From Chromobotia macracanthus (lineage: Eukaryota > Chordata > Actinopteri > Cypriniformes > Botiidae), in contig JAZGTH010000008.1 of NCBI GenBank assembly GCA_036877525.1, positions 9,718,501 through 9,782,500 of the forward strand: 64,000 nt of DNA, read 5' to 3'. Below are positions 38,220 to 48,444 of the stretch, one piece after another (the first letter of the stretch is position 1; each line of letters starts with the position of its first letter). Position numbers and translations under genes: made by a program. The notes beneath the pieces were generated by a model. The model ran no database searches, was not told where the DNA came from, and worked only from the letters and a program-made list of their open reading frames with translations.

Positions 38220-38368
38220 TATCAGTATGTACATGTATGCATTTGGCATCATCCAAAGTAACTTACAGTGCATTCATGATATACAATATATACAAGTGGT
38301 CTCTCAGAATCGAACCTGCAACCTTTGCGCTGGTAACGCAATGCTTTGCCTGTTGAGCTACAGGAACA
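38220..38368 (-). mobile_element. tRNA-derived SINE
   Basis: On the minus strand: TAGCTCAACAGGCAAAGCAT (A box), GGTTGCAGGTTCGATTCTG (B box), then a tail matching, on the plus strand, TGCATTTGGCATCATCCAAA and GTAACTTACAGTGCATTCAT. This tail is typical of cyprinid SINEs. Confidence 0.7.
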
Positions 38369-39129
38369 CCACTGCGGTTGAATGAGACTCTGAATGAAGG
38401 TGAGAACAATTTATTTTATAACTTTTTAACATAATAATTATTTATCAACAAAATAAAACCTCTCAGCAAAATGTTGTTTTGGGTTGTGCACATGCAAAAA
38501 GTTCATCTATTTAAAAATATTAGCCATTGGTTGTATCACTTTTTTTAGTCACATATTAAACATGAATGTTTAAAGTTACAAGGATGCTGGCTATGAGCTC
38601 GAGTTTGACTGAATAACTAAACAGCAATGTCACAACTTTCACCCATGCAGTATGGATGCTGTATGTTTTCTGTCTGTTACTTTGGTTGTCCTGGTAACAT
38701 TAACAACAGACAGATTCATGCTATCTCAGAAGGTTATCTGTATCATTAAATCACATAGTTTATGGATTCCTCTTGTTTCAGTAACGTTCTGTCTTATCTT
38801 ATCTGATCTTATCTTATCATATCTAATCTTGGTTATGTTCGACAGTGTAGTCCAGGTTTAAATTGGAAAGAAATAACAAGTTTAAGTTTCTGTGATTCTC
38901 GCACGTTCTTTCAGGATTACTGTGATTTGTTTACTGGACTTCTAATATTCATTAGAAAATTTAATTCAGTTGTGATGCTTTAATATTGATGTTGAAATGA
39001 AGGTTGACCCCCAATGTTCATTTCAAAGATGTTTAATAAGTTAATCGATCAAATAAATTTGACTTGACAGATAAATATTTGTGCTCAAGTGAGGCTTTGT
39101 GTGTAGTTAAAAACACAAAGGCAATCAAG

Positions 39130-39415
39130 TCTCTCTCTCTTTTTCCCTCTATTGCTCCCTCTCTATTTCTTTCTCTCTTTCTTCCTCTTTTTTCTCTCTC
39201 TTTTCCCTCTTTCTCTCTCTCTTTCTCCCCCATTCTCTTTCTTCCTCTTTCTATGTCTTCCCCCTCTCTTTCTTCCTTTTTCTCTCTCTCTTTCTTCCTC
39301 TTTCTCCCCCTTCTCTTTCTTCCTCTTTCTCTCTATCTCTTCCCCCTCTTTCTTCCTTTTTTTCTCTCTCTCTTTCTCCTCTCTCTCCCTCTCTTTCTCT
39401 TGCTCTTTCACAGCA
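39130..39415. repeat. Pyrimidine tract, CTTT/CTCT/CCTC repeats
   Basis: About 285 bases on the plus strand are almost purely C and T, built from units such as TCTCTTTCTTCCTCTTTCTC. Reading frames through it encode only low-complexity Ser/Leu/Phe or Lys/Glu runs and are not genes. Confidence 0.95.
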
Positions 39416-40479
39416 GTCAGATTTTTCATTTTACTTAGACACATACTCTGCCCTCGTTCGGTGGACACTTTACCAATGGTATAATTAAGCTTTGAATTAT
39501 ATAACTAATTGGTATTCAAAAACCCATTAAATTTCTTTCAGTGTTTTAGGGTTAAAGCACTGAGGGAACTTCTGTAAGGTTACATGAATATTAAGTTTAG
39601 TTACATAGACTGCTAACTTGCTCTCAGAGAAACCTCTGCTTTTTAATCTGTATTGTGTAAGAGCACATATGGAATTGAAAGAGTTTTTAACACAGGTCTG
39701 TCTATCATAAGTCTGTCTAAATTGTTGAGTGTGTTGACGGTCTCCTTTTATTTCTGAACCAATCAGGGTAAATCAGGAGCACTTGATTTGCAACACATTG
39801 ATTTGCACATCACGTATAGATATCTGCTCTGCACTCTCATGTCATACAGGCTTTTTGAAGGCTTCCTTTAATCCTTCACATCTGCATTAGATCCACACTG
39901 ACCGTGAAAGTTTTGCATGGTGGATCCAAAAGCAGTAATCCCCGTCCAATGTGCAGCTTTACATACATCCACAAACACCACACACATCTGCAAACATTGT
40001 GCACACAACACCGAAATGCTCTGGGAGAAAGGACCGTCTGAACACAGGCGCTTCCAACCTGAACAAAAGTGAAGGTTTTAAATTAGTTTGACCTGAAGGT
40101 GCAGTGATGGACTTCATGTACTGCGTAGAACATAGTGTTCCCAGCCAAACAAAAACCAAAAGAAAAGAGATGGCTTGGTCTAGCCAATAGTTCTCTCATA
40201 AGCATCTCTCAGAACATCATCCTGAGCAAAGGAGAGCTTTCAAAATATCCTTAACAGGAGTGGAAACGAAGGAGCTGACATTTAAAATCTCTGGCACATC
40301 ATTTTAAGGCAACAGAGCAGTATAATGAAGCAAGACTGCACCTGAAACGCAATGGGGTGATGTTGGAGACGCAGGGGGACGCGCGTCCACGATGACGCGT
40401 ACGCGTATCCATCACCAATGTGCCTCTTTGCGCCTGATCCACTTTAAAGGAAGACATGCATAAAAATCACCGCCACATC

Positions 40480-40758
40480 TGTCTGATATGCCGATGAAAA
40501 GATTTTCATCTCCTTGGTGGCTTGGTTGCGCCTTCGCTGCAAAGATCCGTCACCAAAACAGTCCGGTCAACAAGCAGACATCGTGAAGGCTCTGAAGCAG
40601 TTGTTACGTGTGTTTCACGCAATTTTACACGAACAGCCATTGTTAACCTTGCTGTTTATTAAGATTGAAACGATCACCATCACCATGAAGTTGAAGACAA
40701 GTTTCGGCGCAACGCATCAGTCCGGATGCGACGCGTGTGCACGGAGGACGCTGGAGAG
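40480..40758 (+). other. Probable 5' non-coding first exon of the neuromedin U receptor gene
   Basis: This CpG-containing patch lies about 1 kb upstream of the receptor start codon. It follows a TATA-like GCATAAAAAT near 40457 and ends at a plausible donor (GAGAG then GTGCGT at 40759). A candidate acceptor ending GACACAG lies at 41614-41620, which would join it to an exon beginning at 41621 and containing the receptor ATG. If transcribed this way, the leader carries an upstream reading frame from 40514 of about 86 codons that stops before the receptor ATG. This is inferred from splice signals and base composition only. Confidence 0.35.
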
Positions 40759-41708
40759 GTGCGTGTCTTTCTGCTTTCCCATACAACTTTACAACGTTAA
40801 ACATTACGAATATAACATTATAAATATATACATATCATGCATATGCCTGTTTAAAAGTGCCGTGTTCATATTATATGTAGTCAGCTGTCTACATATAATT
40901 TTTCAGCATCAGATTTCAGCATCTGATTGACATCAGTCAGATGCTGAAATCATGCACACAGTGAAACGTTTATGTGTTATGCTTTAATTGACTGGGTAAT
41001 TGATGTATTATTGTCATATAATGTTTTATAAAGATGTGTGCATCTGTAAGGAACAATGGAAGAGAGATCTTGAAGAAAGCAGAGATCAATTTGACAAGTC
41101 TGTCATGTCTAATTGTTGGTAAATAAATCAAGGTGTGCCCGTTGTTGAGGTTTTTCTGAATGAAATAGTCAATTGTGATATTTAAGACATAAATAAAGGA
41201 CATTTTCTTGGTTGTGCACATGACATGCATTTCCATTAATTTATAATGAATCGATTAAACGTTTGGATGAACGCGCAGTAATTTTTTCAGCAGTCAATGA
41301 ATCCAATTTCAGTCTAAGTTACAATTTGTTAAATCAATGCATTTATGAGGTCCAAATGCAAGAGCAAAGAATAAAGCAATCCTGCGTGTTTTGATGGCAG
41401 GAAAAGGCAAACTGTGTTTAATTATTCAGGATGATTAAAGTTTGTCAGGAATAGGAAGCAAGGGGGAAAAGTAACAAAAACAATACAACAATGGGTTACA
41501 AATACAAAAACCTTTCGGTTAACTGGTATATGTTAACTTTTATAGCCTATATACAGTATATACAGTATGCATATACATATGTACATACACACACTAATAT
41601 CTATTATGTGTCTGACACAGGTCTCTATTTAGCTGAATATACAATCTGAGAGGTAGCAGTTTCTAAAGCAGTCCTGACTTCAAGCTCATTTAAGCATTTC
41701 ACCCTTGG

Positions 41709-44019
41709 ATGCCCACAATGGCTCTGACCTGCCTTTGTGAGCCTGTAAACGGATCAGAGCAAGACTTCATATTCTGCAACATCAGTACCTTTAACTCAAC
41801 TGGCAACGAGAGTAGAAACTGTTACCTTCAGAGCCTGGATGAAGTTCTGTTTAGGCTCCTGGGCCCTAGACGCTCTCCTTTCTTTTTTCCTGTAACCTTT
41901 ACGTACGTTTTCATCTTCGTCACGGGGGTTGTGGGAAACCTGCTGACCTGCACCGTGATCACTAAAGACAGGAAGATGCGAACACCCACGAACCTTTACC
42001 TCTTCAGTCTGGCCATCTCAGACCTGCTGGTGCTTATGTTTGGGATGCCACTGGAGATCTACGAGCTGTGGCAGAACTACCCCTTCCCCTTTGGTGAAAG
42101 CATCTGCTGCTTCAAGATCTTTTTGTTTGAGATGGTTTGTTTTGCATCTGTGCTCAACGTTACCGTGCTGAGCGTGGAGCGCTACATAGCGGTGGTGCAC
42201 CCACTCAAAACCCGCTATGCCATAACCAACAAGCACGCCCAGCGGGTTATCTCCAGCGTTTGGGCCATGTCGCTCCTCTGTGCCATTCCGAACACCTCAC
42301 TCCATGGCTTGCAGTACCACTACCTGCCAGAGAGGGTGCTAGAGTCAGCTACCTGCAACCTGCTCAAGCCCAAATGGATGTACAACTTGGTGATCCAACT
42401 CACCACTATACTGTTTTACTTTGTCCCCATGATGGTGATCAGTGTATTGTATCTGATGATTGGTCTGACACTGGGCAGAGGACAGAGGCAGGGGAAAGGC
42501 AAACCGGGCAAGAACCACAACAATGATGGCTGGAAAATCCATTTGGACAGTGGACGGAGAAAGCAGGTCACCAAGATGCACTGTAAGTGATGGCCAGATT
42601 ATTACAGTAAAAGCATAATATTCCAAACTTATGCAAGGACATTTATTCAGTTCCACCATTATTTCAAAATTATAATAAAAACAGCAATGTCTGACAGCAG
42701 ATACATCTAACATTACATTGTGTTAAAAACTGCTGCAGTCACGTAAGTGGGTGGCAAATTAAACATTTGTACTTGCACTGCATATAACAATTTGTATTCA
42801 GAGAAAGTACATTGCAATTGCGAACAATGGTCTAATTTCCTTTCGTCTACGTCAGCATCACTGTAGAAAACCTTCACTGGTAGCTACCCACATCCATTGG
42901 TTGCAGATAACAAATCACACAGTAAAAACAAGAACATCCATCTGGTTAGTTTAAATATTCTGAAAACTTGTTATAAGTGGTGAAATCTTAGGAAAAAATA
43001 ATTATTATGGACACCCCAACACACGCACACTCTCACAGCTTTTCATATCTTCTGTAAGCTTATCCTTAATGGTGAGGACGCAGCCCCCAGAGTGTCTTTC
43101 ACCTAGTGTAGAAGCAAGACACATTTCTCTGCTTTTATAGAACCTTACATATAAAATTACAGGCTGTAACTGCATACTCTCCATTAGTGCTATTTAATGA
43201 TGGACTCGAATGTAAGCCCAGCACAATGCGTGTTTAGCGTGTATTTATATTGTGAGTGCGTAAGAGATGCTTAAAATTTTCTTTTTAATCATAAAGGAGA
43301 AAATTGTCTCAGATTTTATAAAGCATGCTTGTAGATCATAAACTAGATTTGATTTTATGAATGTACAAACCCATCTTTTGTTTTAAATTACAAATCAAAA
43401 GAGGAAATAGATTTCACAATTGTCATATCCTCTAAATCATACCTCATATGACTCACAGCTTTAGTTTTACTATAGATAACTGTCAGGCACTGATTAAAGT
43501 CTAAAGTTTTGTATTATCAGTTCATGACTGTCACTAAATCAAAGCCTATTAGCTACCGCATTAGTCCTTGTCTTGCAAATTCACTGGGTGCTTATAGGGA
43601 CCAAGGTGCCAGTAGAACTCTGACTTAGGGGCTTAGAACTTGAAGGTTCTCCTTCACTAAAAGTAAATTGCTAAAACTTTGATGTACTTAGTGTTCTCTC
43701 TCTTCCTGTAGTTGTGGTGGTGTTGGTCTTTGCCATCTGCTGGGCTCCGTTCCACATTGACCGACTCTTGTGGAGCTTCATCACGAATTGGACGGATCAC
43801 ATGCACAACATATTTGAATACGTGCACATAATCTCAGGCGTGCTCTTCTACCTCAGCTCCGCGGTTAACCCCATCATCTACAACCTGCTCTCCAGCCGAT
43901 TCCGCGAGCGCTTCCAGGCTCTGGTGTGCCGCCTGCCTACGAGCACTTCTCGTAGTGATTTCACCCCTGTCTACATCATCAACAGAGACCCCCCCACTGA
44001 TTCCCAGCGTCCTGGATAA
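41709..44019 (+). CDS. nmur1: Neuromedin U receptor (class A GPCR), 2 coding exons
   Basis: Seven-transmembrane receptor for neuromedin U/S peptides, normally Gq-coupled at the plasma membrane. Coding exons 41709-42582 and 43712-44019 join in phase 1, giving 393 aa from the first ATG. The ATG at 41718 has the better Kozak context and would remove three residues. Visible hallmarks: N-glycosylation sites NGS, NIS and NST in the N-terminus; GN in TM1; LAISD in TM2; TM3 followed by ERY in place of DRY; PNTSLHG at the end of TM4 (family signature); conserved Cys before TM3 and in loop 2; CWAPFHIDR in TM6; NPIIY in TM7. The intron splits the start of TM6. Proximity to alpi matches human NMUR1 at 2q37. 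Some segments resemble NMUR2 as closely, so fish nmur2 or nmur3 remain possible; the family call is firm, the subtype is not. Confidence 0.92.
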
Positions 44020-44554
44020 CCACAGACACAGTGGTGGCCCACATCCCTCTGTGATTATCAGCACTGGCTGGGAACTGGAGAATGAATGCTTTTGAATGAG
44101 ACACCATGCACTGCACTACAGCTGTGCATCACACATACTCATAGCTTTATCAACTGGTGCTTCTTTTTGCACCAAAGACTGGCAAAAGAGGAGGATGTTC
44201 AATCAAGGGTTCTCAAGCAAGGGGTCGCGACTTTTATGAAGTGTTACTTTTATCGTAAAAAAAATAGTAAAATGACCATCATTTTTGTAGATGTAGGCTA
44301 GGCCTTAAAATATGCAGCTTGTCTTGTGCTTAAAATATATGTGAAATAATGCTATAACAACATAAAAAGGTGAACTCAACATAAGTTATCTAACAATTTT
44401 GTGCCTCTCTCCTGCATCCCTGGCGGTATTGTTTTGCAAAAATGTCAGCACCCTACTGCTGAAGTCCTATAGTGTATACTTAACAGCTGCTACCTTAACA
44501 GCATAGCTTTACTGGGTATCAATGCAAAAAAAAAGTATTTGGAAAATAAAAATT

Positions 44555-44740
44555 TTGGTTGCACTTTATTTTACAATATGTGGACTTACAGTGTACTTAC
44601 TGTGAACTAACCCAAACAAAGCACTGGTAACTTCATGAACTTTTGGGTTAAGTTTAGGGTTAGGTTTACAATTCGTACCTAGTAATTACAGTTACACCGT
44701 AAGTACATAGTATGTGACACAGGACTGAAAATGAAAGTGC
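44555..44740. mobile_element. CACTTTATTTTACA-type interspersed element
   Basis: It starts GGTTGCACTTTATTTTACAA and includes TTAAGTTTAGGGTTAGGTTT and TACACCGTAAGTACATAGTA; a short non-coding repeat in the 3' flank of nmur1. Confidence 0.5.
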
Positions 44741-45870
44741 TACCGATATTTCTCTTCAAATAGTAGGCTACTCAGTAGCTATTCAGTACTAATAGTACTA
44801 GTAATAATTTGCCACTTACATAATTACACCTGTGAAATCTTCAAGTGTACTGTTTAACTCTGTGATGTACAGTAGGTGATGTGGGGTGTGTGGTGGCAAG
44901 AATTATATGATTATATGGCAAGAAAATATGAAAATATGAGTCTCAGACCAAAACAAACTGAGAGCACCTATTGTAAATATTAGCCAAATGTATAGCCATA
45001 ATGTATGGCCTAAACCACATGTAAATAAAATAAATAAACGACAATTTGTTACACAAGTGCCATGTGTTATCAAAGCCATTTATAGTCAATATGACAGTTC
45101 CCATTAACATTGTTGTAAAAATGGGAGGCAACGAGGTCATTAATTCACAAATGACAAAACTGCTGTTTTGCATCTGATTAAAGATGAAATGGAACATCAT
45201 TAAATTCAAATGAAGTCCATATCAAACCTTCAGTGTAATTCAGATCGTTTCATATTGTGTGAAGCCATAACCCGCCCTGTTTCTTTATGCAGTGTTTTCT
45301 CATTCAGATTGGGCACTGTGCATTTAGAGGGTCTATTTATGGCGATTGTATAGATACCATGTGCTATGGAATAACTTGTTGTCTATTGATATATCTGGAT
45401 ATGTCTATTCTGCATATCTAGAAAAGTATTAGATTTTCTGTGACATGTTATGTATTGAACACAAACCGTTTCAAATGAACACTAGTTTTGCTGGGAACGA
45501 GTTGTTTGTGTCACAGGGACATTAACAATCAAGCATCCATTAAATAAATCCATTTTTCACCAGCACTAGAGAGGACAGTAAGAAGCACTTTATGCCGGGA
45601 GGGAGTCATCCATGAAAACACACCATGAAAACGGAAAAATAAGAGCGGCATGGAACATTAATCCTTACAGACTGTTCTGCTAAATTGTATATTATATGTC
45701 GCAATGAACCGCAGGAGCCTGTAAGGAACAAGAATTCTGTGAGCAGCAACTGTTGTGATTATGGATGTTATTGTTGTTTTTTATTGTAGTGCCAAAAGTG
45801 CTTTGTTAGAATTGAATGTCATAAGAATTAAAATATTTCTTGTAACTGTTTATTGTAACTTGTTCCTTCT

Positions 45871-46035
45871 CCCAGCGTACAATTTTGGGTTGTAAGAACA
45901 TTTCCTTTATGTTTACATTAGGTAACAAAAAACATTAAAAATATTGTTTTAAATGTCCCAATGTCCAGTTTTGTAGATGTTGTGGTAACATTACCACTTG
46001 GTTATATACGCTCTGAGAACGTTCCCTGTTAGCTA
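45871..46035. mobile_element. AACGTT-rich MITE, internally deleted
   Basis: It opens CCCAGCGTACAATTTTGGGT and jumps from TTACCACTTGGTTATA straight to CTCTGAGAACGTTCCCTGTT, so about half of the element is missing. A SINE fragment follows directly. Confidence 0.6.
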
Positions 46036-46140
46036 CAGCAACAACAAGGTCATGGGCTTAGTTCCCAGAGAATGCACAAATGATAAAATGTACAGCTTGA
46101 ATGCACTGTAAGTCGCTTTGTATAAGCCCAGAGAGAAAAA
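46036..46140 (+). mobile_element. tRNA-derived SINE fragment, plus orientation
   Basis: It carries a B-box-like GGGCTTAGTTCCCAGAG and the tail GCACTGTAAGTCGCTTTGTA. It abuts the deleted AACGTT-rich MITE, so the left part is lost. Confidence 0.5.
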
Positions 46141-46654
46141 AATGTATTTTTCAGAGGATGCTCTTTCATAGCTCAGGAGATTTGATAGAGATACCAGCTG
46201 TGTTTAATTTAAGCATAAACCTTGTCACAGATGTTTCTCCTAAAAATGCTTTAAAGACATAAAAATAAAATAAGACAATTGTTAAAACAAATGAAGTATT
46301 AAAAATTAAAATAGATTGTAGTTAAAATAATCTGGATTTGGGTCAATATGGTGAGAAAGTTTTTCATATGAGTTCATACTGGAATCTTCAATAATATTGA
46401 CTTTTAAATCCAGACTTGGCAAATCTGAGCTCAGCTGGTCTAAGAAGCATTGAAGAAATGTGGTTTTAATTTTAAACCAAACCAAACAAATACAAAGTTT
46501 CTCCTGAGCAATGGCCTTTGTTCATCTTATTTGCTCCTCTATTATGGTGACCTTGCTTGTTGACAGTTCAATCTTCCAGTTTCACTCTGCTGTGACAAAG
46601 ATAAGCTGTGAATGGGAAACTGTCTGGGGGGATTTTGTAATCTTTAATTTATAG

Positions 46655-46791
46655 AATGTGTGTGTGTGTGTGTGTAAGAGAAAAAAGAGAAAGACAGAGA
46701 GGTGTGTGTGTGAGAGAGAGAGAGAAAGACAGAAAGAGGTGTGTGAGAGAGACAGAGAGAGAGAGAGAGAGAAAGACAGAAAGAGGTGTGT

Positions 46792-46847
<56 letters not shown>

Positions 46848-46885
46848 GTGTGAGAGAGACAAGAGAGAGAGAGAAAGACAGAAAG

Positions 46886-46917
<32 letters not shown>

Positions 46918-47023
46918 AAGACAGAAAGAGGTGTGTGTGAGAGAGACAGAGAGAGAGAGAGAAAGACAGAAAGAGGTGTGTGTGAGAGAAACAGAGAGAG
47001 AGAGAGAGAAAGACAGAAAGAGG

Positions 47024-47065
<42 letters not shown>

Positions 47066-47219
47066 AAGAGGTGTTGAGAGAGAGCAGAGAGAGAGAGAAC
47101 GACGGTGAGAGAGAGAGAGAGAGAGAGAAAGACAGAAAGAGGTGTGTGTGAGAGAGACAGAGAGAGAGACAGAGAGAGAGAGAGAAAGACAGAAAGAGGT
47201 GTGTGTGAGAGAGACAAGA

Positions 47220-47252
<33 letters not shown>

Positions 47253-47258
47253 AAGAGG

Positions 47259-47297
<39 letters not shown>

Positions 47298-47302
47298 AAG
47301 AG

Positions 47303-47342
<40 letters not shown>

Positions 47343-47374
47343 AAGAGGTGTGAGAGAGAGAGAGAGAGAGAGAA

Positions 47375-47419
<45 letters not shown>

Positions 47420-47433
47420 AAGAGGTGCGTGTT

Positions 47434-47476
<43 letters not shown>

Positions 47477-47485
47477 AGTGTGTGT
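46655..47485. repeat. GA/GT-rich minisatellite
   Basis: About 830 bases of GAGA runs punctuated by some 14 copies of a core GAAAGACAGAAAGAGGTGTG, each separated by variable GA stretches; it begins and ends with GT runs. Long reading frames on both strands are repeat artefacts. Confidence 0.95.
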
Positions 47486-47633
47486 GAGGGCTAACACAAC
47501 TTTATAAATACATTATGAATAATTTCCATATATGGATATAACAAGAAACTAATTCAAACTATTGAACCTGAAATGCTTTATGTCTGTATAGATTTACAGT
47601 ACCTTCATTATTCTTAATCTACATACCCAGCTA

Positions 47634-47716
47634 AAAGGGAACGTTTTCATAACATTGGCTAACAGTCTCAAAACATTATAGCTGTAACGTTAGTAGAACA
47701 TTTTTTAATGTTACAA
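47634..47716. mobile_element. AACGTT-rich MITE fragment
   Basis: It begins TACCCAGCTAAAAGGGAACG and breaks off near AGAACATTTTTTAATGTTAC. Reverse-orientation 5' fragment only. Confidence 0.5.
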
Positions 47717-47853
47717 ATGCATATCAGGTCACTCATTTAAACTTTACTGCATAGAACAGGGTTGCAGCACGATCCACAAGGCTTAATTTGCATAAAGGAC
47801 ATTTTTAACTGTGAACATACATTTGCAATTGCACATAAACACATAAACAAATG

Positions 47854-48142
47854 GTTAAACCTGCAGTCTGTAACTTTCACCTCTCTACCGCCATCTCTGT
47901 TTGAAACATAAAATTGCAGGTCACCTTATGAATTTTTCATTAGGTAAGTCAAATTAAGCTAAACTGACATTTCCTCAAAAAAAATAATAATAAACCGTCG
48001 GACCCATCAGCTTAACTTAAAAATCATTTTTATAAACTTGCCATTTAGAATCGGGGCAATCTAAGGAGATTGTATTGAACACTCGCTCAATAACTGTTTT
48101 TTGTTCATTTTAACCTATAAAAGTTACAGATTGCAGCTTTAA
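47854..48142. mobile_element. GCTGCAATC-family MITE copy
   Basis: It begins TTAAACCTGCAGTCTGTAAC and ends GTTACAGATTGCAGCTTTAA, so both inverted termini are intact. It lies just beyond the 3' end of lactbl1. Confidence 0.7.
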
Positions 48143-48444
48143 ATTAAACATGGACCATTCATTACCCTAAATCCACAGGACAATGTTAATAATGTACACT
48201 AACGTTTAAATCCAACTGTGCAAAAACATTTTATAAACGCTGTGTATGAGCGCATGAAAATATAGGGTCATTTTTATGTACAAGGACTTGAAAATATGTG
48301 CAAAACAGGTTGTTCAAATTTCATCATACAGCAAATAAGCTATTATAGAAATTATTCTCAAAGTAATGACAGAGGTGAATGTTATCGTTTATAAATAGCC
48401 CCAGGTTCTCCAATCACAGTTTTTCTAAAGCTTTTCTTCAGGGC

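Larger units (their letters stand above)
32600..40450. other. Intergenic region between guca2a and nmur1
   Basis: AT-rich and without recognisable exons on either strand. It holds one GCTGCAATC MITE (33146), one GGGATAGTTCA-type element (34170), a SINE (38220), a GATA-like cluster (TTATCTTATC repeats, 38790-38830) and the pyrimidine tract (39130). From 34700 to 38000 I see no repeat or gene that I can name. Confidence 0.5.
44020..48444. other. Intergenic region between nmur1 and lactbl1 (facing 3' ends)
   Basis: The two genes are convergent, so this region contains both 3' ends. It holds an interspersed element (44555), a deleted MITE (45871), a SINE fragment (46036), the GA minisatellite (46655), a MITE fragment (47634) and a GCTGCAATC MITE (47854). 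No other exon is visible. Confidence 0.5.

Noticed and set aside
39033..39484. Reading frames of about 100-124 codons in the pyrimidine tract
   Set aside because: Low-complexity Ser/Leu/Phe or Lys/Glu translation of a simple repeat.
46582..47507. Reading frames of up to 282 codons on both strands
   Set aside because: They run through the GA/GT minisatellite and encode only Ser-Leu or Arg-Glu repeats; no gene features flank them.
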